In this document: positions 11,503 through 21,800 of the stretch, piece by piece
How positions within the stretch are numbered: the stretch's first letter is position 1
Layout: every line of letters starts with the position of its first letter
Assembly (NCBI GenBank): GCA_902728285.1
Contig: CACVBU010000542.1
Span: 248,001 to 312,000, forward strand
Direction: 5' to 3'
DNA from: Clytia hemisphaerica
Taxonomy: Eukaryota; Cnidaria; Hydrozoa; Leptothecata; Clytiidae
Length of the DNA stretch: 64,000 nt
Notes under the pieces: model-generated
Told to the model about the DNA's origin: nothing
Database searches by the model: none
Seen by the model: only the letters and a program-made list of their open reading frames with translations
Program-made: the position numbers and the translations under genes

Positions 11503-12674
11503 TTATAGAAATACCAGCAAATGGAATGTCTTCAGTGCACCCTAAAATATCACAAGTCTTTGATGAATATGTAGTAAACGATATTTAGACACCATCGAAA
11601 TTTCATCAATAACAATTACTTGCAGTTCTGAAAAGCGTTGTTGAAGGGTTGTTCGAGCACTGTCAGGAAGTTTATTGATATGTTTACTATATTCTTAACC
11701 TAGAGGCATGCTAAATATAGAATTGATCGTTGAGCCTGCTACATTCACGGCTGCAACACCGGTCGGAGCCATAGTTATTAGTCTCTCTTTAGATGCATTT
11801 TTCGCTCCATAAGATAAAGCCTTTTGCAGGTAAAATACCACTTAGAACTACCAGTTAGAAATATATATAATGGAGCGGGCTTTTCTCCCCAGTTAGACTG
11901 TAAATTTTGTGAACTTTTCTTACTCCAACGCACTATGTAATCAAAAAGTGCCCTTTGCTTTTCATTAAGTGATCGAATTCTCGATAGTTTGGACAGGAGC
12001 ACCACCACGGTAAACGTTTTCAGTGTTCTCTTCATTGTCTTCACTTGCATAATTTTTTCCTCTTCTCTTACCTCGTCATTTTCTTGCTCGCCGCAAATGT
12101 CAAAACCTCTAGCGTTTGTATGGAAGTTATGCATTGCTTCATCTACGACATCTCCCAAGGGCTCAAATATACCTTTATTTCTATTTACAATTTCGACAAT
12201 TTCAGGGGAGGATAACTTATCAGTATATGATCCAGAGGGGGTTGCTTTGAGCTCTTCTTCTTTTCTAAAAGGATAGAACATGAAAAGTAAATGGTGGGCA
12301 TAATGCTCAGGTTTTTTGTCTTTGCTAGGTACATGATACCTTAACACCGATTTAGTTTTTCTCAATTTCAAACGCTCTTTACTAGACATTAAGGGAACTG
12401 ATTTGGGAAAAGCTAGGTCAGCAACTTCTGAAGGGTCTAATTCATCAAGAACTTCAGGTTGATAGTCATATTCCTCATAATAGACATCTTTTGAAATTTC
12501 TAACTCGTTCAAAATCTCATCAATAGTTTTCGGCTCTGTATAATTATCCTTTTGTGAATCAATTACATTATTGTATCTTGGATCGAAATGATTGTCAATG
12601 TATTCTTTGACTGGAGAGAGAATCCTTTTTCTATTTTTTAATATTTCATCTCTGTTTTCCAAGCTGTCGTCCAA
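11503..12674 (-). pseudogene. Helentron Rep-helicase linker and N-terminal half of Pif1 helicase
   Basis: The open frame 12674-11778 holds HLLFMFYPFRKEEEL and LNEKQRALFDYIVRW, the segment just before the helicase P-loop. The P-loop itself reads LTGSSKWYFTCK, damaged by a frameshift. In a shifted frame the helicase resumes (SKERLITMAPTGVAAV), followed by the Walker B region VIVIDEISMVS near 11600. The domain is cut at 11502 by the hAT-like insertion and resumes below 8323. Confidence 0.75.
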
Positions 12675-12679
12675 AGGCT

Positions 12680-14472
12680 TAGCAATTATGGTTCTTTCTG
12701 TAAAGAATCTTCCAAAATTATATCTGCAAGATTGATTTTTGTATTTGCGACAGGATTTTTAATGTCGATGGACTTGATATGTGATAACCATTTTGTATAG
12801 CTCACTTTCTTTATCTTCTGGTAAATCACACCTAACTACTCTGTCAACGAAATCTCGAAACTCATCAATAGTCTGGAGTGTCAGTGTCGGTGCGCCTTCG
12901 ATCAATATAAAACAGTGTAAATGGGGACTACCGCGAGCTTGAAATTCTATCCTGATAGAATAATGTTTCAGATTGAAGAATTTCTGTCCTTTCTTTGTAA
13001 CTCAAGTTTCTTATTTCTTCCTCGGTCATTTTTCTTTACCCTTTATTTTTTGAATTATTTCAATTATATCTGGCCATCTCAAATCAGCGCAAGACAAGGT
13101 CATGAACCACGTCGGTAGACCTAATTGTTTAACCATGGCAAGCGTTTCATATAAAAATTTTTTCCAGTAAGCGGGACTCCCTTTCAAGTTACTCATAAAA
13201 CTAAATGCATCATCATTAGGAATTAGATTAGAAATAGTCTCTTTAAAATTTTGAGATAATCGACCAGCTGTTAATCCTTCAGTTTGAATTTTTCTCAAAG
13301 CTGTGTTAATGCTGTCATTAAGATTCAAATGTTGCATTAGAGATTGTGCGTAGAAAATATAGTCCGAATCTGAGGAAAACTTTTGCGTGTAGTTTAGTAC
13401 TCTGTACCAGAGTGTATCTCACGATTATCGTAGCGTAGTTCACTCTGTGCGCATTGTCTGTTTGATAAAAGTTTTTCCGTACGGAGACCTCTGCGATGAA
13501 GTATAATTTTGAAATAAAATGGCCGCCAAAGTACAACAATTGTAAACAAAGGGATGGGGTCCATTGAGGGTCACTTTCTAAGCATGTTTGGGCTGCTTTT
13601 TTAATGTTTTTGAGCCAAACTAAAAGCTGAAAAGTAACGAAGACATATCAAAATTGTCTAACAGAAAATTATTTTCCAATTACCCTATTTATCCATGTAG
13701 TCCGCCAAAGAAAAATACAAACATTTTAATTACAAAAGCTATGCCAACAAAACAAACTATAGCCTCTCTACATCGATCGAATGCCGTAAAAGTAATACTG
13801 AATTTGAACATAAAAACATGCAGAGATACTCTGAGTATATTCTTTTGCAAAGAACTGAAGTTAAAACCACTTTAAAAACAAGATTCCAATCAACAACTTC
13901 TCTCTCATGTTCGTGAACTCAAAGATCCAAAATGTAAACAAAAAACATTCGATTTGTGCAAAAAGAGTTATTTTGCAATAGAATGTCTTCATTACATTTA
14001 GAGCTCTCTTTTATTCCAATTATTAAAAAATAAAGAAGTCAGTTTTGTTATGAAAACACTTTTTTTCGACAAACTTCTATACTTTCTGACAACTCTGACG
14101 GCCATTTTGTCTTATCGCCTCCGATTTCTCGCCAAACTCCTACAGCACTCCACCGTAGCGGTTGGTTTGAAAAATCTCAAACCAGAAAAGACAATGACAA
14201 CAGACCCTCTACGGCAATGAATTTTGAAATTAGCCGTAGATATTGGGTTTGTGTACAGACAAGTAGTTTAGCAACCTTTGATTGAAATATTTACATGGAG
14301 TTAGCTTTACATCTCTTTTGTGTGTATAGCCGAATTTACCTGTAGGGAATAAATTTGGGTGGGCGAGCATTTCACAATTCTCGTCACAAATAATGGGCAA
14401 AGGTTCTTTGTTTTCCCCTGGAGCAATGGTGATATTTGAGTCATCAACAAGATGATGAGCTAATTCTGGCAC
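12680..14472 (-). pseudogene. Helentron Helitron-like N domain and HUH Rep, interrupted
   Basis: 14472-14272 encodes HPNLFPTGKFGY and CKYFNQRLLNY, the entry to the Helitron-like N domain. After the 865-bp insertion at 13398-14262 the same domain continues (SSDSDYIFYAQSLMQH, then GSPAYWKKFL and TWFMTLSCADLRWPDI). Near 12985-12900 the HUH motif is visible as FQARGSPHLHCF, but it is joined directly to LSYKERTEIL-LFYQD, so an internal stretch of Rep appears deleted. Further on, a Cys-rich CRKYKNQSCRYNFGRFF segment leads into the 12674 frame. At least two frameshifts are present, so the protein is not functional. Confidence 0.75.
13398..14262. mobile_element. 865-bp non-autonomous transposon with 9-bp target duplication
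   Basis: GTAGTTTAG occurs at 13389-13397 and again at 14263-14271, flanking the segment. The ends are imperfect inverted repeats sharing TCTGTAC (TACTCTGTACCAGA at the left, TTGTCTGTACACAA at the inverted right). Removing the segment and one copy of the duplication joins the two halves of the Helentron coding region in frame (NQRLLNY-TQKFSSDS). A 9-bp duplication is typical of Mutator-like and some Merlin elements. No transposase is visible inside. Confidence 0.75.
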
Positions 14473-14507
14473 AAAAACTGTTTCAGAGGCTGGAATTCGA
14501 TAGCTAT

Positions 14508-15452
14508 CTAAAGGGTTTTCATCTTCTTCGTCATTTTCATTTTTTTTTCCTGCTCGATATTTTCTTCGTCATCATTACACTCAATTTCGTTATTTCCTTC
14601 ATCTTCATTATTGATTGCATTTATCCAAAATCTTGGGATTGAGTCTACATTAATTTCTATATCGGAATACAAAGGATTATTATTTTTCAGATATATCAAA
14701 ATGTCCCTGATAAACTGTGGTCTAACAGGCTCAAAATACACATTCGATTTAAAACTCATTTTCTTTTTCAGGGCAACTCGCACTACGCCATTATTATCCA
14801 TCCCACGTGGCAATACGTTACATATGTCATCGGCTTTGATAGGCACATTACAGATGGCTCCTTTCATTTTTGGCGCTTGACCTTTACTCATTATTGTAAT
14901 TCTCTTAAACAAAAGGCGTTTTGCTATGATAACACGTTCTAGTTTTCTTATATCCGAGAATCTTTCAGGTAGATCAATGATTTGCAAGTCGTTTGCGACA
15001 GCTTGACACGGAATATTATTTTTGATTAGTTGTTTATTACATGTATTGCAGATGTATTCCTTGCCATTAAAGCTACGAACACGATGTAAAAATACCTCTT
15101 CGTCCACACCGCGATACTTGTTCTCGTCAAACAAAGTGACCGATACCTTGTAAAGTAGTCTATTGCAAACCACACATATATAAAATGGTCCTTGTCGTAC
15201 TTCCGCTCTAAATTTCTCTATTTTAGATGCACTTGATTTGCTTCTTGATCGATTTATGACTCTTCTTGTTCTCTGTTTTGCTTTATTAACTGCCTTTTTC
15301 TCAGGCGTGAGATTTAATCGTGCATCGGCCATTCTAGTCCGGTTTTCATCATTGAGAAGAATTTTTTTTTCAGGCGTTAGACATGTACGAAAGTTGGCTA
15401 TTCGTTTGCGACCTAGTTCATTCACTTTAGCCTTTTTTTCAGAAGAATAGCT
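14508..15452 (-). pseudogene. Helentron DUF6570 region
   Basis: Begins in the same frame as the preceding protease-like segment, directly after its single TGA. It shows repeated LTPEKK motifs, two CxxC pairs (CVVC, CNTC) and then the DUF6570 signature found N-terminal to Helitron Rep domains (IPCQAVANDL, then LERVIIAKRLLFKRI and LPRGMDNNG). The frame ends in a Lys/Met-rich stretch over a homopolymer near 14540, where a frameshift moves the homology into the next segment. Confidence 0.7.
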
Positions 15453-16202
15453 TCAACTGTCATTGCGTTTTTTAACTGTACCAGTCAATTTACGAAAATG
15501 GCTTTTCATACTTTGAAGAGACTGCTCTGTGATATTAATTTTTGCATATTGTATTTCCAGGTCTTCAAACTCTTTGAAAAATTGATCTAGATGGTACACT
15601 TTAAGATAATTTTCAAGGTCAAATTTAGTCTTGAATACAAGCAAAACTGCCGTCCCTGTGTTTCCACCAAACATACCATCTGCGTTTCGACTATGGGAGT
15701 CAAATAAATAGTAAGATGATTTATAAAAGATGAATGCCCTACTAGTCGATCCCACTAATAATATTCCGCTATTAAAACCGACCGGTATATCAATAAAGTT
15801 TTGACTTTCTGCAGATAGAGATGAGGCAATAGGAATAGTACTATCAAAATCGATTGTAATGTTTTCTATCTGAATCCGCAGGGGCAGTTCTCTAAGATCT
15901 AAAAAATCGTCAACATATCCAAAACTAGAGTATAAATTATTTCCAATGTCAAGGATGGAATCTAAATCATTTTGACCCAAATAGCTTAACGATTTTACGT
16001 ATGAATAGACTATCGCCGACAGAGACATAAATGTACATTGGGAGCCTGCAGTCCTGCCAAAAATCATGGCATTGCCTTGATGAGTTGACGCTTTTACTAC
16101 CTTGAAAATATTTACCGGAACTGGATTCGTTTCTATATCACCCGATTGAAGAAGCATGATTGATGCATAAAAAGTTATAGCTAAAAAAGGTAGAGGCTTC
16201 AA
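15453..16202 (-). pseudogene. Helentron N-terminal region: degraded 2A-like signal and C76-like cysteine protease domain
   Basis: The first 29 residues are hydrophobic and end in LLQSGDIETNPVP. This matches the 2A-like ribosome-skipping consensus (ending NPGP) except that the essential Gly is Val (residue 28), so skipping should be lost. The following domain has a QGN...GSQC box (Cys56 the likely nucleophile) and, downstream, LFDSHSRN with the likely catalytic His. That layout resembles the tegument-type deubiquitinase fold (peptidase C76) seen in some eukaryotic mobile elements. The frame is the same as that of the next segment and is separated from it by one TGA, so both were probably one polyprotein. 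The protease assignment rests on motif resemblance only. Confidence 0.6.
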
Positions 16203-16399
16203 AACTCGAGACAGCCCTCTTCAGGGAATGGAAGAGCCTAATATCAAAAGGCGATATATTGAACGGAGATCATATTGTCTTGTCCCGTTAAAGTTTCCAA
16301 TAGAAATACGATACGCTTCGATTGATATCATGCTTTACAAAATTTAGGAGCGAGCTGGTGCAAGAAATGAGACTTAATTAACGATATTAATGTATTTAT

Positions 16400-16765
16400 T
16401 TCTTTTAACCGAGCAAACTGAAGTAGACCGAGTAATAACGAACTAGCGAAAATTCAAGTTACTTGTGTATAATTTCAATATAAGACGAGTAAGCTATGTT
16501 GGCTGTTAACCGAGCAAACTGAAGTAGACCGAGTAATAACGAACTAGCGAAAATTCAAGTTACTTGTGTATAATTTCAATATAAGACGGGTAAGCTATGT
16601 TGGCTGAGTAAATCCGAGTAGATGCAAGTTTAGCCGAGTTTGTCGAGTAAATCCGTGTAAGCTAAGTAGATACAAGTTTAACCGAATTTGCCGAGTAAGT
16701 CCGTGTACACTGAGTAGATACAAGTTTAACCGAATTTGCTGTGTAATTACGTGCGAGCTGAATAG
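16400..16765. repeat. Two tandem repeat arrays upstream of the Helentron
   Basis: About 102 bp starting TTAACCGAGCAAACTGAAGT occur twice in tandem (about 16407 and 16507), nearly identical. They are followed by about 2.5 units of a 64-bp repeat built on GAGTAAATCCGTGTAAGCTG-type text and ACAAGTTTAACCGAATTTG (16605-16765). Non-coding; possibly subterminal sequence of the Helentron. Confidence 0.75.
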
Positions 16766-18250
16766 ACAATTTGCTGATTTAAAGTATTGTTGCACTCCAC
16801 CAGATGGGGTGTAATGATACCTAAAATAGAAAGAAAGAAATCTATATATTATATGTTGAAAATCTTAAGATATTTAATTAAAAAAGGGAGTAGGTAAAAA
16901 TAAAATTGGTGAACTTTATCACTGCCAAGATTCAACATAAAGATTCAACGCCTTTACTATTTATTGCCTTTCCTTTTATCTATGAAGGAGGCTTTTCTTT
17001 CAGACCACATTCTTTTGCCTTTTTGAGTCTATTTTTTAAGGGGGTCTGCACTATGACTAACTAATCATGACAAAATCGAGAATTTGTGGAAACCTAATGG
17101 GGTCTTAATACTGTTAACCTTTTTTCTGAATCTCAATACAATAGATAAATTTAAATGTACCTTAAAACTGGGTACCAGTTATGATTTTCTGTTGCCTGCG
17201 TCTTTAGGATTGATTGGACAGATCAGGAAACTGTAAAAAAAAAAAACGAAAAAAATTATTATGTCTGAAGATAAACCCTCCCCAGGGAAGACATTTTTCA
17301 CAGATTACGCCAATCAGAAATCTGCTAACTAAAAATAGAAAACTTTTATGCGTATTCTCAGGTGCTTAACAAAATAAACTTGGGGGTTGAACTTTTTCAA
17401 AACTTCCCGGGCCTGAGAAATTGTACTTCTGAAAAATTCCAAAATAGAGTAAATACAGGGTAAAATCAGGCTATTTGGATCAAAATAAGGGACTTTCCTT
17501 TTGGCAGCTGAAAATATTTTCAAAAATCAATAAACGTGGTGATCCTAATAAGGACCGTTGTGGATGGAAAATTTTAGAAAATTTAACAAACGTGTCGTTC
17601 ATTCTATGGTGGCCTATCTTGAAGTGAAGGTGGTTGAACAAAATGTTTTTGGCATAATGATGTAACTGTTTGCATGTGTTAACTTTTTTTTCTGAACCCT
17701 AATAAATGATAAAATGTACCTTAAAACTGGGTACCAGTTAAGTAAGATCTTCTGTTACCAGTGTCTTTAGGGTTGATCGAACAGATATGGAAACTGTAAA
17801 GAAACAAAAAAATTATTATTGTTATCTGCTTGAAAATAAACCCTCTCCAAGGTAGACATTTTTTCATAGATTATGCCCCAGATCAGAAATCTGCTACCTT
17901 ATCATATATACTAATATCTGCTTGAAAATAAAGGACTATCTCCATAGGGTAGACATTTTTTCATAGATTATGCCCCAGATCAGAAATCTGCTACCTTATC
18001 ATATATACTAAAACGTTAGTGACATTTTCTAGTTTATTTCTTCCTCTATTTTTCCTATAATTCGAACACCACGGTAGGAAACTTTTACGCAATGCAACAA
18101 TAAAACCCCTGCGTCAAAGATGATGTGCAGGGAAACGGTAAAGAAGCCTTCACGTTGTGAATGAAAATTGATGTTAGTAACCAGATGAAAATTGACGTTA
18201 GTAACCAGACCCCTGAATAATAATAAATTGAATAAATAAATTGAATAATA
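16766..18250. repeat. Non-coding region with a 220-bp direct repeat and a 97-bp tandem duplication
   Basis: A block at about 17110-17335 (containing ACCTTAAAACTGGGTACCAG and CAGAAATCTGCTA) recurs at about 17680-17910. Its last part (TCTGCTTGAAAATAAA to ATCATATATACTAA) is then duplicated again in tandem to 18010. No gene was recognised elsewhere in this stretch. Confidence 0.7.
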
Positions 18251-18262
18251 AATTAAAACGCA

Positions 18263-18828
18263 ATTGAACGCAATCGAATAATTACGATTCTATTGTTGAA
18301 CGCAATCGAATCGCAATCAAATATTACCCAGGATTTGCCGTTTGATTGCTTCGATTGATTCAATTGTATTCGATTATGTTCAATTGCGTTCGATTGATTC
18401 AATACACCGTTTAGGAGTGTCGACTGCGCACGCGTCAATCTAATTTTCCATTGTTTTGATTTTAGCGACCACGGAAAATTCACTCTCCTCCGTAAAAAAA
18501 CGGTAGGTAAACATCTGGTTCTCATAAGGAAACATAGCAGAAAAACAGTTGGTAAAGAACTCCTTTTAATCATAACTTCTTTTCCTGTTGATGAATATTT
18601 GTGAAATTTTCAGGAGAGACTTATAAAATTATCATTGATATCATGTTCAAATATCTAAATCATTCTCTTTAAAGGAGAGAAAAAAATTCACAATGTTTAC
18701 ATTCCTCTAACCTTTCACAGTACTAAAGTGCGCATTTTTACCTACCATTTTTACTGGCCTCTGCAATGGAGTACCGTGAAGATAGCGAGACTCCTAAACG
18801 GTGTATTGTATTCGATTGGACCGCTCTT
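18263..18828. repeat. Inverted-repeat segment
   Basis: TCAATACACCGTTTAGGAGT near 18400-18419 is mirrored by ACTCCTAAACGGTGTATTG near 18790-18809, with weaker matching further in (GGTAGGTAAA). The left side is rich in copies of TTGAACGCAATCGAAT and its inverse. It resembles a MITE but the ends are not sharp. Confidence 0.5.
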
Positions 18829-21800
18829 AGGCGAATGATAAAAATTGTTTTGTTTCCGGAATGCGGGTGAAGGAAAAAAGTTATCATGCGGCCGGCCGGA
18901 AAATAATTTTTTTTTGCCATTTTTGATAATTTATGGCTCATTGAAATAGAGTTTAAGAATAACTTTTATGTATAAACACAGCATAAATTATGCCCTAAAT
19001 TACAACAAGTACGGACTACTAACGAACGAAACTTGATTTATAAGCGGATAAATATCTAAGCAAATGATGGCATAAAGCGTTTAGCTTGATTTATGGATGA
19101 AACGTATCTAGTTAATATGTATTTCAAAAGAAAATGCGGTAAAAAGATAACAAAAACTTTTAAAAGGTAGTTGCAAACGCGTCCAACAAGTTTATTAAAT
19201 TTTAGATTGTCTTGCACGGGCTTTGTTTCCTTTTGCGGTTTTGATCGGTCCTCGCGTAATGGTTTTCTTGCCTTCAGCTTTACACGTCTCGCAAATCGGT
19301 AAGACGGTTTTGTAAGCCTTTTTGGTTTCTTTGTCAACTGTCGCTCCAGGTCTCGACCAGTGGCAGCATACGTCTTTCTTCAATGGAATCTTCGTCGCAC
19401 TGTAGTATGCCCATTCGACTGGTGTGTTACAGTGCATCTCAAGTCTCGTAAAAACTTCCCCAGAAAGATAGGAGACTTCTGGTGTGATCAAACAGCCACA
19501 CACGTAATCATAATTTCGTTTTACGTTTTTCAACTCCTCCTTTTCTCGGTCACTGAGTGCTCTGCTTGTGTAGATGCATCGAGGTTTTGAACATGATTTA
19601 CAATTAAACGTGTCTCTAACATTCTGGCCTGTCATCAAGCTATTCTTGCATCCCTAGAAAAAGAAATGGTTTGTAATAACTAGTAATAATTAATAATAAT
19701 TAGCTTTTGTTTTCATGATTTAAACTTATGAATTCCGACAAAAGATGGCAAATAGATAGTCTAGATTTACTTTATCTCTTTGATTACCATGTTAACGAAA
19801 TACTGAAACGACTCTCCAGGAATGTTCACTCACTTGCTCAAGCTCTGAAACTTTACGAACATTATTCACATTCGACGGCATGTTGGCTCTTCTCCGTATA
19901 AATCTTCAAACTTCTTGTAATGCCCGGTGTTGTTCGGGTCAGGAACTGGGAACGGTAGCCATTTAAACTCTTTCATGTCTTCACCTGGACAACAGTTTTG
20001 ATCATTACAGCGTCGAATCTAGAACAGAAAGAAAGAAATTGATATGATAAAGGTGACTGGTCTGGGCATTATAATTGATAAATAAACATTTTCAAGGATC
20101 CTGAAATATAAATATTATTATAACTTTGGTGCCAATCATTATAATGAATTCCTTACTTGAAAAGAATAATGAGCCTCAAAGCAGTGATTCTTCTTAAAGG
20201 TTTGGTAATCATCGCAAGATTTAAGATCTACTTTTGTCATCTTTTTGCTGTTGATTTTTGTTGGTAATGAAACGTCAATAGCTGCAGCACTTTCGATGAA
20301 GTCTTTGATTGAATCATCTGAAGCGGCATCAAGAACCTGAAGTACATAGAAAAACCTTACTTGGTAAAAGATTGGGTAAACTTGAGAAGAAAAGCATATT
20401 TGGTCAAGAGAACAGCTTATACATGTCCTGGAAGAAATGTGCAAGTTTCTTACTTTGAAAGGTACTTCTTTTAAGGCAAGCCTTTTGGTGCGTTTTTCCA
20501 ATGTTTCAATGACTGGTTTGACGGAGTTTTGCCAATCTTCTTTGATTTCTTGTCTCTTTCTCAAGTCTGATAGATCCTTACACTTCTTTATTTCCTTATC
20601 AGAAGAAGATTCCATCCTTTCCAATGCAACGTTCTGGAAGCCGATGTTCAGAATGGACATGATTCTTTCGACGATGTTAAGGTAACTTTGACCCGGTGCT
20701 GTTCGAATAGCAATCAAAGAGTCAAGCTGCAAAGCTTTAAACATCAATATGAGTGGTATCTTGACCGATTCAAAATTTACCCGATGCTCGGGACCACCGT
20801 CAGCCATCATGAAAATGTTAGGTGTTTTTGTACTGTCAAATCCATTGTCGAGCAATGAATTCTGAATTTCAAGAACACTTCGAAAACTCGAGCTTGGTTG
20901 GAACACGCTCTCTTTTAACGTTACAGCCACTTGTCCACGGTAGAAACTTTCTTCAATATCACTTGGTACATCTGTGATCAAAGTTACCGATGGGATCAGA
21001 CTCCCTATAAGATAAATAGTGTAAGTTAAGTTTGAATAGAGCTTCCTGTTAAGTTTCTATCAAGGAGAAGGTTTCAACCTAAATTACTTAATACCTCAGG
21101 GTGTCTTAATGAATTAATGAATTTTGAAGATTATTCAGTATCTTTACCTTTTTGATTAACATCATGATCAAGGGCTCCAAGAAGTGATGTAGACGGAACA
21201 ATGCTTCTTCTACCACGAACGCCAGTAGAAACAGCAGAGCCAGGTTCGCCAAAATCAACCTTGGCTTTATCATCACAAGAGAGGAATACAGAATTCTTGC
21301 GAGAAAGTATGGCCATTTCACGCATGTACCGATACAAAGCCGAACACCAGTGAGCATCAGTATGGTATGCACGTAGCTGTCTCCGTTGTATTGTATGCTT
21401 TAGATTGATACGACCAGTGTAGTATTCTGATGTTTTCTTGTGTAGGTTAGGGGGTGAAAAAGAGTGAATTACTGTTGATTCTGACGGAATCTTGGCATCT
21501 TCTGGCAAGCGCATTTTGACTTGTTTGATCAAATCTTGAATACTCAAGAATTCGCTCATGTGAGCCACGCCGTGTCTTCTTTCGTCTGCAGCTGTGATTT
21601 CCTCGACAATTTTCTCGAGTTCGTTGAAAAATTCGTTGAATGTATCAGCGGGTCTTCCTTTATTGAGGTTTCTCAAATCAATAATCAAATCTGGGTCCTC
21701 AGTCTCTATGGCCAACTTTACTTTCTCGTCGATTTCAATTTCTGTCACTTCAGCACTTGCATCACCGGTCAGGGTGCGGTAAACGTGTCTTATCAAATAA

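Larger units (their letters stand above)
6680..16202 (-). mobile_element. Helentron (Helitron2-type rolling-circle transposon), nested-insertion host
   Basis: One minus-strand coding series reads, in order: protease-like domain, DUF6570, Helitron-like N domain, HUH Rep, Pif1-type helicase, EEP endonuclease. Helentrons are the Helitrons that carry a C-terminal endonuclease, which matches. The coding sequence is broken by one in-frame stop (near 15453), several frameshifts, a small deletion in Rep, and two transposon insertions (13398-14262 and 8328-11497). Removing those two insertions restores continuous homology across both sites. The terminal short repeats of the element were not located, so the limits given are only those of the coding region. 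Confidence 0.85.

Noticed and set aside
11989..12276. Plus-strand 95-codon frame within the Helentron
   Set aside because: Shadow of the minus-strand Rep-helicase linker, which has clear homology.
15453..16202. Herpesvirus-derived insertion, because of the tegument-protease resemblance
   Set aside because: The domain is in line with DUF6570, Rep and helicase of a Helentron, a known eukaryotic mobile-element setting; no viral genes accompany it.
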